Source of the DNA: Thiotrichaceae bacterium
GTDB lineage: Bacteria > Pseudomonadota > Gammaproteobacteria > Thiotrichales > Thiotrichaceae
Direction: 5' to 3'
Assembly (NCBI GenBank): GCA_015494435.1
Contig: WGBH01000064.1
Location: forward strand, 1-7,958
DNA length: 7,958 bases
Part shown: piece by piece, positions 1-7,211 of the stretch
Position numbering within the stretch: the stretch's first letter is position 1
Layout: the number at the start of each line of letters is the position of its first letter
Made by a program: the position numbers and the translations under genes
Notes under the pieces: generated by a model
The model's input: only the letters and a program-made list of their open reading frames with translations
What the model was told of the DNA's origin: nothing
Databases searched by the model: none

Positions 1-541
1 AATTACTCGCTGGAATGCGTTTTTCTGCTGTATTTTTTCTTGTTGCTTGTTTTTTGTTATCTTGAGTGGATATTGCAGTTGTATCCTCTGTTTTACCTTT
101 TTTATCCTCTTTTTTTGGATTTTTAGCTGTATTTTCACTGTTGTTATTGGGCTTTTTATCTTCATTTTTAGGTTTATCATCTGAGCCTTTATTTTTGGGT
201 TTTTTATCCCCGTTTTCAGGTTTAGCATCTGCGTCTTTGTTTTTAGGCTTTTTATTTCCGCTTTCAGAATGATCATCTTCGTTTTGATTTTTTCTCTTTT
301 TATCAGGTTTTGCCATTTTGTTAGATTCAGTATTATTTTCTGTTTCTGTACTTTGATTTGAACGCTTAGATTCATTTTTCTTTTCTGATTTTTTCTTAGC
401 CTTTTCTTTTTTTGGTTTTTCTATTTTGCTACTGTTTGGTTTTGTGTCCGCGTCATCTTTTGCGTCGCTCGGTAATGTAGAGATGCTTAATGAAACAGCA
501 ATTGCTGCGCTGAAAAAGAGTTTTTGTAATGTGTAATTCAT
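1..541 (-). CDS. Secreted Lys-rich low-complexity protein, N-terminal part (runs off left edge)
   Basis: The reverse strand is open without a stop from an ATG at 541 to the left edge, giving 180 residues of an incomplete protein. Residues 1-28 look like a Sec signal peptide: a short basic n-region (MNYTLQK), a hydrophobic stretch rich in F, A, I, V and L, and a likely signal peptidase I site near SDA-KD, so I infer export to the periplasm or beyond. The rest seen is almost entirely Lys, Asn, Asp, Glu, Ser and Pro, with no globular domain, and should be disordered. A 16-residue unit built on KKPKNK...DxKP repeats at residues 95-110 and 111-126 and fades at 127-134. A weak GGA lies about 7 bases before the ATG. 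It is divergent from the amidohydrolase gene. The function is unknown; any folded domain would be in the missing C-terminus. The opposite strand of this low-complexity DNA also looks open at 66-272, but that is a shadow. Confidence 0.72.
   Translation of the reverse strand, partial: MNYTLQKLFFSAAIAVSLSISTLPSDAKDDADTKPNSSKIEKPKKEKAKKKSEKKNESKRSNQSTETENNTESNKMAKPDKKRKNQNEDDHSESGNKKPKNKDADAKPENGDKKPKNKGSDDKPKNEDKKPNNNSENTAKNPKKEDKKGKTEDTTAISTQDNKKQATRKNTAEKRIPASN
164..259 (-). repeat. Two tandem 48-base coding repeats in the Lys-rich protein
   Basis: Residues 95-110 and 111-126 of the Lys-rich protein form two adjacent 16-residue copies: G(N/D)KKPKNK, three or four variable acidic/small residues, then KP(E/K)N. 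The copies differ at synonymous and nonsynonymous positions, so this is an old in-frame duplication. A third, truncated copy (EDKKPNNN) continues to about position 140. Confidence 0.6.
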
Positions 542-616
542 GATTTTCCGATTATATTAAAGTTTATAAGATAGCCCAGTTAAGAGATTCATCCTGAGGA
601 GTTTAATGCTAGAGAT

Positions 617-648
617 TAGACAGACTATTTAAAAAAGCTTGCTATACT
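617..648 (+). promoter_or_regulatory. Candidate promoter of the M20D amidohydrolase gene
   Basis: A TATACT -10 (643-648) is preceded by TGC, making an extended -10 (TGnTATACT). A TAGACA resembling a -35 box lies at 617-622, but the 20-base spacer is long, so the extended -10 carries most of the weight. The start codon is 63 bases downstream. This is a pattern-based call only. Confidence 0.35.
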
Positions 649-711
649 TCGACTATAACAGATGCTTAACCTGTCTTTAAATAAAGAAAATTATATCTAA
701 GGAAAATAATA

Positions 712-1875
712 ATGATAGAAATTTCCGCAAACTCAGCGCTTCATCAGAATATGATCCGTTGGCGACATTGGCTTCACCAACACCCTGAACTTGCTTTTCA
801 AGAATTTACTAGCAGTGATTATATCGCTGATGTTTTGGAGTCACTTGATTTTGAAATTCAACGTGGCTGGGCAACCACAGGTATTGTGGCAACTTTAAAG
901 GGAACAGGAGAGGGAGCGACAATTGCATTGCGTGCCGATATTGATGCGTTACCTATTTTGGAGCAAAATCAGATCCCGCATAAATCGTTACATAAGGGGA
1001 TTATGCATGCTTGTGGTCATGATGGTCACGCTACGATGTTATTAGGTGCAGCCGCCTATTTAAAACAACATAATGATTTTAATGGCACAGTGCATTTTAT
1101 TTTTCAGCCTGCTGAAGAAGGCTTTGGTGGTGCAAAAGTCATGGTTGAAGAAGGGCTATTTGATCGTTTTTGCTGTGATGCGGTGTATGGAATGCACAAC
1201 TGGCCAGGTGTTCCTGCGGGTGAATTTGTAGTACATGATAGTGAAGTTATGGCTGCCATTGATACTTTTTACATTACGATTCATGGTAAAGGAGGGCATG
1301 CGGCAATGCCTGAACAGACAATTGATCCCATTGTGATAGGGGCGCAATTAGTGAATGCATTACAAACAATTGTGGCGCGCAATATTTCACCCTTAGAAGC
1401 GGCGGTACTCAGTGTTACCAATATTAATGCGGGTAAAGCAACCAATGTTATTCCCAATCATCTAACGCTTGCGGGTACATTGCGCTATTTTGATCCTATG
1501 GTAGGAAAAAAATTAAAAAAACGGATGAAAAAAGTGCTAAAAAATATCTGTAAAAGTATGGGTGCAACGGCTGAAATTCGCTTTGAACTAGGCTATCCAG
1601 CGACCATTAATACGCCAGAATTAGCGCAACAATGTGCATCAGTCGCACGTTCCTTAGTGGGTGATAATGCCGTGCATCGCAATAGACCACCTAGCATGGG
1701 AGCAGAGGATTTTTCTTATATGTTAAATGCTTGCCAAGGCGCTTATATCTGGATAGGTAATGGTGAAGGGCAGGGTGGCTGTATGTTGCATAATAGTCAT
1801 TATGATTTTAATGATGAACTTTTGCCGTTAGGTGCGAGTTATTGGATTAGATTAGTTCGGAAAATTTGTGCATAA
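712..1875 (+). CDS. M20D family metallo-amidohydrolase (hippurate / N-acyl-amino-acid hydrolase type)
   Basis: This 387-residue protein is full length for peptidase family M20D, whose members are cytoplasmic enzymes with two divalent metals that cleave the amide bond of N-acylated amino acids (hippurate, N-acetyl-amino acids, N-acetyldiaminopimelate). Family motifs appear in order: HPELAF (24-29), ALRADIDALPI (72-82), the metal motif HACGHDGH with C101 and H103 (99-106), FQPAEEG with E135/E136 (131-137), MHNWPG with H162, the dimerisation-domain motif HGKGGHAAMP (191-200), MGAEDFS (329-335), and the last ligand H360 in MLHNSHYDFND. All expected metal ligands are present, so it is probably active. 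There is no signal peptide. The ATG follows AAGGA (699-703) at good spacing. The substrate cannot be read from sequence. Acetyldiaminopimelate deacetylase is a possible alternative, but nothing nearby points to lysine synthesis. Confidence 0.93.
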   Translation: MIEISANSALHQNMIRWRHWLHQHPELAFQEFTSSDYIADVLESLDFEIQRGWATTGIVATLKGTGEGATIALRADIDALPILEQNQIPHKSLHKGIMHACGHDGHATMLLGAAAYLKQHNDFNGTVHFIFQPAEEGFGGAKVMVEEGLFDRFCCDAVYGMHNWPGVPAGEFVVHDSEVMAAIDTFYITIHGKGGHAAMPEQTIDPIVIGAQLVNALQTIVARNISPLEAAVLSVTNINAGKATNVIPNHLTLAGTLRYFDPMVGKKLKKRMKKVLKNICKSMGATAEIRFELGYPATINTPELAQQCASVARSLVGDNAVHRNRPPSMGAEDFSYMLNACQGAYIWIGNGEGQGGCMLHNSHYDFNDELLPLGASYWIRLVRKICA

Positions 1876-1886
1876 GGTACGTTATA

Positions 1887-1908
1887 CGGATAGTATAATC
1901 CGCTTTTT
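1887..1908 (+). terminator. Short hairpin plus T5 after the amidohydrolase gene
   Basis: CGGAT (1887-1891) pairs with ATCCG (1898-1902) around the loop AGTATA, followed by C and five Ts (1904-1908). The 5-bp stem makes it a weak Rho-independent terminator for the amidohydrolase gene. A perfect TATAAT (1894-1899) overlaps loop and stem, so the site may also, or instead, be a -10 box for the next gene. No convincing -35 lies at the right distance. Confidence 0.4.
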
Positions 1909-1932
1909 ATATAACTGATTTAAGGATAAACA

Positions 1933-2766
1933 GTGAATTATCAACAAAGCCTTTCTATTTCGATAAAAATAGGGATTGCTCTTTCTAGTTTTATGTATCT
2001 CCCCTTAACTTATGCTGAAACTTCAGCAAGGGGTTATCAATGCGATTATTATTCCCGTGATGCTGTTGAGCAATATAAAAAAAATCTGCAATTTCATTGT
2101 GGTTTTAAGGGATTGCGTTGGAGCAATAATAAGGTAGGTCAACGAAAATGGTGTATGCGTGTTAGAAAAAGTATTACTGATAAGGAAAATAATATCCGTA
2201 AAAAAATGCTAGAAAGGTGTTTTAAAACAAAAACATCCTTAAATAATAAAAGTAATCATCCTAGTATTCCATATCGTTGCAAAGATCCTAAAGGACTTTA
2301 CACGCCGATCAAATCTATCTATTCATGGTATCGCTATAAAAGAGAGGTACGGACTCCTGTTACAGAGGGGGTAATTAAATCTGATTTTAATCGTGATGGT
2401 CGCTTAGATTATATTTTTATTGAGCAGAATATAAAACAGAATGTGCAATTAACAGCGTGTTTGAGTGATAAAAAAAATAAATCGTATCGGAGGAAAGTGA
2501 CCCGTATTGCTTTTAGTGCCAAAGGTGATTCATTGACTAGCGAAGGATATGATATTTCACTCAAGGATAGGCAATTGCGGATTTCATTTAGCTATTTTGA
2601 ACATAATGCAGGTAGTAGCTTTGCTGAAGGGATTTATGCGTATAATAATCATAAACATATCTTTGAACTAAAAGACTCTATGAGCAACGGTGCAGGTGTT
2701 CCTATGCCACCTGATTACACACAGTCTTATCCTATCTATATACCAGAGCCTCCTAAAACACTTTGA
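1933..2766 (+). CDS. Periplasmic Cys-rich protein with one EF-hand-like calcium loop, function unknown
   Basis: I do not recognise this 277-residue protein as a named family. It starts at GTG, supported by AAGGA at 1922-1926 with a 6-base gap. Residues 1-28 form a signal peptide with a hydrophobic core and a likely cut after TYA-ET, so the mature protein should be periplasmic. The mature part has six cysteines (37, 56, 74, 96, 116, 176), an even number that would suit three disulfides. The first four lie in a very basic region. Residues 151-159 read DxNxDGxxD (D151, N153, D155, D159), followed by YIFIE, the calcium loop seen in dockerin, EF-hand and FG-GAP/VCBS-type repeats, here as a single copy. 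The C-terminal third is beta-like, and the tail is Pro-rich (PMPPDY, PEPPKTL). It lies 57 bases after the amidohydrolase gene in the same direction; a functional link is unproven. Confidence 0.8.
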   Translation: MNYQQSLSISIKIGIALSSFMYLPLTYAETSARGYQCDYYSRDAVEQYKKNLQFHCGFKGLRWSNNKVGQRKWCMRVRKSITDKENNIRKKMLERCFKTKTSLNNKSNHPSIPYRCKDPKGLYTPIKSIYSWYRYKREVRTPVTEGVIKSDFNRDGRLDYIFIEQNIKQNVQLTACLSDKKNKSYRRKVTRIAFSAKGDSLTSEGYDISLKDRQLRISFSYFEHNAGSSFAEGIYAYNNHKHIFELKDSMSNGAGVPMPPDYTQSYPIYIPEPPKTL

Positions 2767-2880
2767 AGAATAAACTTTCTTCCTAAGGAAGTTCCAAGTA
2801 TTTTGATTATTACGATTTATTGTTAGTATGGCTAATTCCCAATCATTCTATCTTTGCCAGTGTTTTTTACTTGCACAGTC

Positions 2881-2896
2881 TACCTTGGTAAAGGTA
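2881..2896. repeat. Perfect inverted repeat upstream of the ankyrin lipoprotein gene
   Basis: TACCTT and AAGGTA are exact reverse complements separated by GGTA, ending 24 bases before the ATG at 2921. It could be a small operator or a hairpin in the 5' leader. A loose TTGCAC (2871-2876) nearby could be a -35 box, but no good -10 accompanies it. The ribosome-binding region between the repeat and the start is poor. Confidence 0.35.
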
Positions 2897-2920
2897 TTTA
2901 TCCAGAGACGCTAAAAGCCA

Positions 2921-3568
2921 ATGATCATTAATAAATCGTTTAACCTAAAGTTAGTTCGTTTTTCTTTTATTGTATTTTCAACAATTTCCTGTAATTCCGC
3001 TCCAACTAAAGTTGCTGAAAATAGCCTTGTTCAGAAAGTCCAGTCTAAAAAAATAGTCTCTCCTTCAAAGCCTATAATGACGAAAAAAAGAATCGCAAAG
3101 CCATTTTCTGTGATTAAACAAAGTGCATCAGCTCCTGTTAAAGACACTATTCCAGCATGGAGAAGAGCGGCAACTCATACGCTGACTAGAGGTTCAAAAG
3201 ATGCTATTTTCCCCGCTGCTAAAGAAGGAAATTTAGCCTTGTTAAAAGAACTATTAGCAGAAGGTACGCCAGTTGATTATCGAAACTTTAATGGTGAGAC
3301 TGTACTTCATGTCGCAGCATCGCGTGGAGATTTGGAGATGGTTAAGTTTTTGGTCAGTAAAGGAGCGGATGTGAATGCACTGACAGGAAAACGCTGGCAA
3401 CCTATTCACCATGCAATGCGTTTTGAACATCCCAAAGTAGCAAACTATCTTATCTCTCATAAAGCATCGCTATTGACTAAAACCTCTGATGGTTTAACCG
3501 CGTTAGCACTTGCTAAAGCTTCTAAAAAAAGTGGCATTAAAGCGATTATTAAAAAATATACGCCTTAA
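2921..3568 (+). CDS. Probable lipoprotein with C-terminal ankyrin repeats
   Basis: This 215-residue protein begins with a basic/hydrophobic signal segment ending in FSTISC, so C24 may be the lipidated cysteine. The -3 residue is Thr rather than the usual Leu/Val/Ile, which weakens the lipobox. Residues 25-90 are a Lys/Ser/Pro-rich, probably unstructured linker. From residue 94 there are three 33-residue ankyrin repeats (94-126, 127-159, 160-192) and a shorter capping repeat (193-215). The second is the most canonical: TVLHVAASRGDLEMVKFLVSKGADVNA. Ankyrin repeats mediate protein-protein contact, so I infer an envelope-anchored binding or scaffold protein. An in-frame TAA at 2912-2914 excludes a longer upstream start, and no clear Shine-Dalgarno is present. 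It lies 154 bases after the Cys/Ca-loop gene. The binding partner is unknown. Confidence 0.85.
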   Translation: MIINKSFNLKLVRFSFIVFSTISCNSAPTKVAENSLVQKVQSKKIVSPSKPIMTKKRIAKPFSVIKQSASAPVKDTIPAWRRAATHTLTRGSKDAIFPAAKEGNLALLKELLAEGTPVDYRNFNGETVLHVAASRGDLEMVKFLVSKGADVNALTGKRWQPIHHAMRFEHPKVANYLISHKASLLTKTSDGLTALALAKASKKSGIKAIIKKYTP

Positions 3569-3577
3569 AAAGTACTT

Positions 3578-3612
3578 CGTTCGACGGGGGGGGAACCTCG
3601 TCGTAACGTTTT
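3578..3612 (+). terminator. Strong hairpin with a G8 tract between convergent genes
   Basis: CGTT (3578-3581) pairs with AACG (3605-3608), and CGACGGGG (3582-3589) pairs with CCTCGTCG (3596-3603). One T (3604) is bulged, one pair is a G-T wobble, and the loop is GGGGAA. The stem is about 12 bp, followed by TTTT (3609-3612). It starts 10 bases after the ankyrin gene's stop. Read from the other side, the same stem is followed after a short gap by five Ts (3566-3570), so it may also stop transcription arriving from the uracil-DNA glycosylase gene. Confidence 0.65.
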
Positions 3613-3702
3613 AAAGCAATTTAGCAATAATGAATGCTTGTTTAAGCTAAACGTGTGAACGGGTTTACAAAACTCATCCAGCTAAGCGCTTTGAATTTCC
3701 CA

Positions 3703-4611
3703 TCACTTTTCTAATAATGCCCGTGCTAATTTTAAATCCTGCCAAGCTTTATATTTGTCACGGGGTTGTCTTAATAAATAACGAGGGTGATAGGTGACGA
3801 TAACAGGGATATTTAGCTCTGGCATAGTATGTGTACGGCCTCTAAGACGAACGAGGGGGTCTTTTGTTTTTAATAGACGCTGTGCCGCTATGCGTCCAAC
3901 AATTAAAATAATGGAGGGGTTTACTAGTTGAATTTGACGTTTTAAATAACCATAACAGGCGTTTGATTCTGCTATTTTAGGGTCACGATTATTAGGTGGG
4001 CGACATTTTAAGGTGTTAGTCAGGTAAACGCTGGAACGTTCTAATCCTATTGCCCGTAACATATTATCTAATAGTCGTCCTGATCTATCCATAAATGGTT
4101 TGCCTTGGGTATCTTCCTCTTCTTTAGGTGCATCGCCGATGATCATCCAAGTGGCATTACGCGCACCTTCATCAAAGACTATTTGTGTGCGCTTATTATA
4201 TAACTCGCATTGTTGACAGTTTATGGCAGTACTTTGTAATTGCTGCCAATCAAATTTAGAACAATCGATTAATTTTTCTGTTGCTGTTTTTGCGCTAATA
4301 GACTCAGCGATTGACGTTGCATTTTTGGGTAGCTGTTGTGTCTGCGTGATCTGATCTATTTCATTAAATAAATTTTCAGCTGAATATTCAGGTGGCGGCG
4401 TTGATCGATAAGTAGGAGGATTATTGTGAGAGGGGATTTGAATAGTTGGGGCTGTTTGAGAGGGGCTTTGCTGTTGTATATTCTCTATATTCTCGTTATT
4501 GGCTTTATTTGATATGACCTCAAAGATAGTTGCATCCGCTAAATCACGAGAAATCCAAACGGGGATTCCCATTGCATTGAGATAGGCAAGTTGCTGTTGA
4601 GTGACTGACAT
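3703..4611 (-). CDS. Family-4 uracil-DNA glycosylase with long disordered N-terminal extension
   Basis: This 302-residue protein removes uracil from DNA, starting base-excision repair in the cytoplasm. The catalytic domain covers about residues 118-302. The four iron-sulfur ligands of family 4 fit C132 and C135 (CQQC), C203 (KCRPPNNRDP) and C219. Other motifs are IGDAPKEEEDTQGKPF (158-173), LTNTLKCRPP (197-206) and TYHPRYLLR (273-281, with H275). Family members as I know them usually read GEAPG at the active-site motif; here it is GDAPK, with Lys163 in place of Gly. Residues 1-25 (YLNAMGIPVWISRDLA) match a conserved N-terminal tail of gammaproteobacterial members. Residues 35-110 are Gln/Asn/Pro/Ser-rich and probably disordered. 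The ATG follows AAGGA (minus strand, 4618-4622) with a 6-base gap. It follows the eamA-like gene in the same direction, 101 bases away. Confidence 0.9.
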   Translation of the reverse strand: MSVTQQQLAYLNAMGIPVWISRDLADATIFEVISNKANNENIENIQQQSPSQTAPTIQIPSHNNPPTYRSTPPPEYSAENLFNEIDQITQTQQLPKNATSIAESISAKTATEKLIDCSKFDWQQLQSTAINCQQCELYNKRTQIVFDEGARNATWMIIGDAPKEEEDTQGKPFMDRSGRLLDNMLRAIGLERSSVYLTNTLKCRPPNNRDPKIAESNACYGYLKRQIQLVNPSIILIVGRIAAQRLLKTKDPLVRLRGRTHTMPELNIPVIVTYHPRYLLRQPRDKYKAWQDLKLARALLEK

Positions 4612-4712
4612 CGATAATCCTTGTGCTAAGTTGAGGAAGTTCCAAGCAATGATTCTACGGATAGGGATGATTCAATTCAATCAGGAACTGTCTCATCTCA
4701 TCGATAGTTTTT

Positions 4713-5579
4713 CTATGTTTTGGATTGTTGCGAGGTATAAAGATTAATTCCAAGTCCTGTCAAAATCAGCAGTGCGGCTATTAATTTCCAATAAGGCATT
4801 GGTTCGTTTAGGATTAGATGAGAAGCTAGCATTCCAGAGACGGGAACCAATAATGCCCACGGTGTGACTATTGTTGCATCGTAACGGCTGAGTAAATAAT
4901 TCCAGATACCATAACCCATTAAGGTATTGCCAATACTTTGCCAAAGTACCACGTAGAGGCTGTTGATTGTTGCGCTTTCGAGACTATTTTTAATCAGCAT
5001 CCATCCTTCAAAATAGAGCGATAAACTGGCTAATATAGGGACTGAAAACAAAGAGGAATAGGCTAGAAAAGTGATAATATTTACGTTTCCTGCTTTTTTA
5101 ACGCTCATATTACCCAAAGCCCAGCTCATTGCGGCGAGTAAAATCAGCACTAAGCCCAACGTTGTTGTTTGCCCTTCTACATTGATTGCAATCAATACAA
5201 TACCTGTTAGTACAACCGATAAAGCAAGCCACTGTATACCTTTTACAGACTCTTTAAAAAACAAAATAGCAATGACAATACTAAAGAAAACCTGTGTTTG
5301 CACCACTAAAGAAGCGAGACCTGGTGAAATATCACTGCGCATGGCATAGAACATTAAACCAAATTGTCCAAAGCCAATCAATACACCGTAAGTAGCAATT
5401 AACGACCAAGGCGCTTTTGGCTTAGGAAGAAAGAAAACCAATGGAAAGGCGACTAAAAAGAAACGAAGCGTTGCGAATAAAAAGGGAGGTAGCTCATCTA
5501 AGCCATATTTAATAAAAACAAAATTTGTTCCCCAGATAAAGGTAACAAGGAAAGCTAATAATTGATGCGTTTTGCTCAT
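4713..5579 (-). CDS. eamA: EamA-like DMT-superfamily exporter (cysteine/O-acetylserine exporter type)
   Basis: This 288-residue inner-membrane protein has about ten hydrophobic segments arranged as two EamA domains (roughly 5-132 and 140-282), the full length of a drug/metabolite transporter. Several stretches resemble what I remember of E. coli EamA (YdeD), an exporter of cysteine and O-acetylserine: WGTNFVFIK (16-24), LRFFLVAFP (38-46), PGLASLVVQTQVFF (86-99), SWALGN (152-157), GYGIWNYLLSRY (222-233) and LTGLGINLY (273-281). The real substrate may differ, and placement directly after leuA leaves open an amino acid or keto-acid related to leucine. The start has no strong Shine-Dalgarno. An 8-codon frame ending in TGA overlaps the ATG as ATGA, so translation could be coupled. 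The gene begins 84 bases after the leuA stop, beyond a hairpin. Confidence 0.85.
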   Translation of the reverse strand: MSKTHQLLAFLVTFIWGTNFVFIKYGLDELPPFLFATLRFFLVAFPLVFFLPKPKAPWSLIATYGVLIGFGQFGLMFYAMRSDISPGLASLVVQTQVFFSIVIAILFFKESVKGIQWLALSVVLTGIVLIAINVEGQTTTLGLVLILLAAMSWALGNMSVKKAGNVNIITFLAYSSLFSVPILASLSLYFEGWMLIKNSLESATINSLYVVLWQSIGNTLMGYGIWNYLLSRYDATIVTPWALLVPVSGMLASHLILNEPMPYWKLIAALLILTGLGINLYTSQQSKT

Positions 5580-5611
5580 TGTGTAGTCTTATTTACCAGC
5601 ATAGTTTGAGT

Positions 5612-5640
5612 CAGATTACCTCATAAATAGAGATAATCTG
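5612..5640 (-). terminator. Hairpin in the leuA to eamA-like gap
   Basis: Read on the minus strand, CAGATTA-T-CTC pairs with GAG-G-TAATCTG around a 7-base AT loop. This makes an 11-bp stem with one U-G wobble, starting 23 bases after the leuA stop. The wobble pairs only in the minus-strand RNA and is a C/A mismatch on the plus strand, which supports function in leuA mRNA. No T-tract follows, so it is more likely a processing, stabilising or partial termination element than a full Rho-independent terminator. Confidence 0.5.
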
Positions 5641-5663
5641 ATTGAACTGTCTAATGCATAGAG

Positions 5664-7211
5664 TTACACGCCATTATGTTGTGGATGTTCACGCTCTATC
5701 TCAACCGCTAATTTATTAAGTGCATCTAAATAAGCTTTTGCGGATGCTAAGACAATATCAGTATCTGTTCCTTTACCATAAACTAAGCGACCATTTTTTT
5801 CTAAACGTACATTGACCTCGCCTTGAGAATCGGTGCCATTGGTTACATTATTAACAGAATAAAGTTCTAAAACACCTGTTTCTGGGACGATTGCTTTAAT
5901 CGCAGAATAGACGGCATCAACAGAACCACTACCATCGGCTTCGCCTGTGACTTCTTTACCATCAATAGTGATCACAACTTTGGCACGGGGTATTTCACCT
6001 GTTTCAGAACAGACCCATGAGGAGACTAATTGATAGCGAAGGTTGTCATTTTTGGTATGTGATTGATTGGCAATGACCATTAAATCTTCATCATAAATCT
6101 CATGTTTAAGATCAGCTAAGTTTTTAAAACGATCGAAGACCGCATTCAATGCAGTTTCAGTATCAAATTCAATTCCAATCTCTTTTAAACGTGACTTTAC
6201 CGCCGCACGTCCTGAGTGCTTACCTAAGATTAATTTATTATCTGACCAGCCAACATCTTGAGCTAGCATAATTTCATAAGTTTCGCGTGATTTTAAAATG
6301 CCGTCTTGATGAATGCCAGATTCATGTGCAAAGGCATTCTTACCAACGATGGCTTTATTTGGTTGTACAGGGAAACCTGTTATTGATGACACTATATGCG
6401 ATGCAGGAACAATAAGGCGTGTGTCGATATTTGTATCACATGCAAACACGTCTTGACGGGTTCTAACCGCCATTACCACCTCTTCTAAGGAAGCATTTCC
6501 TGCTCTTTCACCTAAGCCATTGATAGTACATTCAACTTGACGTGCACCATTTAATACCGCAGACAGTGAATTACCAACAGCCAAGCCTAAATCGTTATGA
6601 CAGTGAACGGAGAAGATTGTTTTATCAGCATTTGGAACTCGTTCAATAAGTTGGCGTATAGTTTCGCCAAATTGGTGTGGAATATTATAACCGACCGTAT
6701 CGGGTATATTGATGGTAGAGGCACCTGCATCAATAACTGCTTCAACGATACGGCATAAAAAATCTAATTCAGAACGTCCCGCATCTTCGGCAGAAAATTC
6801 TACATCATCGGTAAACTGAAGCGCTCTTTTTACGGCATGTACTGCTTGATCTAGTACCTGATCAGGTTGCATGCGCAATTTTTTCTGCATGTGAATGGGA
6901 GAGGTGGCAATAAAGGTATGAATACGGCCTGATGCGGCTGGTTTAATTGCCTCTCCCGCCCTATCAATATCTTTATCTAAAGCTCTTGCTAAGCCACAAA
7001 CAGTGCTATTTTTTATAGTTTTTGCGACGGCTCGTACCGCTTCAAAATCGCCAACGCTGGCAATAGGAAAACCTGCCTCAATTACATCGACCTGCATTTG
7101 CTCTAATATTTTAGCAATTCGTACTTTTTCATCTTGGGTCATCGACGCGCCTGGGCTTTGCTCGCCATCGCGTAAGGTTGTATCAAAAATAATTAAACGA
7201 TCATCAGACAT
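5664..7211 (-). CDS. leuA: 2-isopropylmalate synthase
   Basis: LeuA condenses acetyl-CoA with 2-oxoisovalerate to 2-isopropylmalate, the committed and leucine-inhibited step of leucine synthesis in the cytoplasm. The 515-residue length fits proteobacterial LeuA. The N-terminal TIM barrel opens with the signature FDTTLRDGEQSPGASM (9-24), with catalytic R14 and metal ligand D15. The other metal ligands fit H203 and H205 (SVHCHNDLGL) and N239 (GERAGNASLEE). The linker motif HESGIHQDGILK is at 297-308 and GKHSGRAA at 330-337. The C-terminal regulatory domain (about 392-505), which binds leucine in this family, is complete, with DGSGSVDAVYSAIKA where Pro is commoner at the Ser before VDA. The ATG follows GGAG (7221-7224, minus strand) with a 9-base gap. 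The long leader upstream suggests leucine attenuation. No leuB, leuC or leuD is in the window. Confidence 0.97.
   Translation of the reverse strand: MSDDRLIIFDTTLRDGEQSPGASMTQDEKVRIAKILEQMQVDVIEAGFPIASVGDFEAVRAVAKTIKNSTVCGLARALDKDIDRAGEAIKPAASGRIHTFIATSPIHMQKKLRMQPDQVLDQAVHAVKRALQFTDDVEFSAEDAGRSELDFLCRIVEAVIDAGASTINIPDTVGYNIPHQFGETIRQLIERVPNADKTIFSVHCHNDLGLAVGNSLSAVLNGARQVECTINGLGERAGNASLEEVVMAVRTRQDVFACDTNIDTRLIVPASHIVSSITGFPVQPNKAIVGKNAFAHESGIHQDGILKSRETYEIMLAQDVGWSDNKLILGKHSGRAAVKSRLKEIGIEFDTETALNAVFDRFKNLADLKHEIYDEDLMVIANQSHTKNDNLRYQLVSSWVCSETGEIPRAKVVITIDGKEVTGEADGSGSVDAVYSAIKAIVPETGVLELYSVNNVTNGTDSQGEVNVRLEKNGRLVYGKGTDTDIVLASAKAYLDALNKLAVEIEREHPQHNGV

Noticed and set aside
66..272. Open plus-strand frame giving a Leu/Phe/Ser-rich hydrophobic peptide
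   Set aside because: It is the complement of Lys-rich repeat coding; the minus-strand frame is longer, starts with a signal peptide and runs through the edge.
2776..2791. CTTCC-TAA-GGAAG hairpin after the Cys/Ca-loop gene
   Set aside because: Only a 5-bp stem with no T-tract behind it; too weak to call a terminator.
2828..2914. 28-codon plus-strand frame (MANSQSFYL...) ending 6 bases before the ankyrin gene
   Set aside because: No ribosome-binding site and no recognisable composition; its length is expected by chance. The stop placement is suggestive but not enough to call a gene.
2784..4646. Shared 13-mer AGGAAGTTCCAAG after the Cys/Ca gene and before the glycosylase gene
   Set aside because: One 13-base match in about 8 kb of AT-rich DNA is near chance expectation, and there is no extended similarity, so I do not call a repeat family or attachment site.
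5071..5349. Plus-strand frame inside the exporter gene
   Set aside because: Antisense shadow of a well-supported membrane transporter; no start signal or domain.
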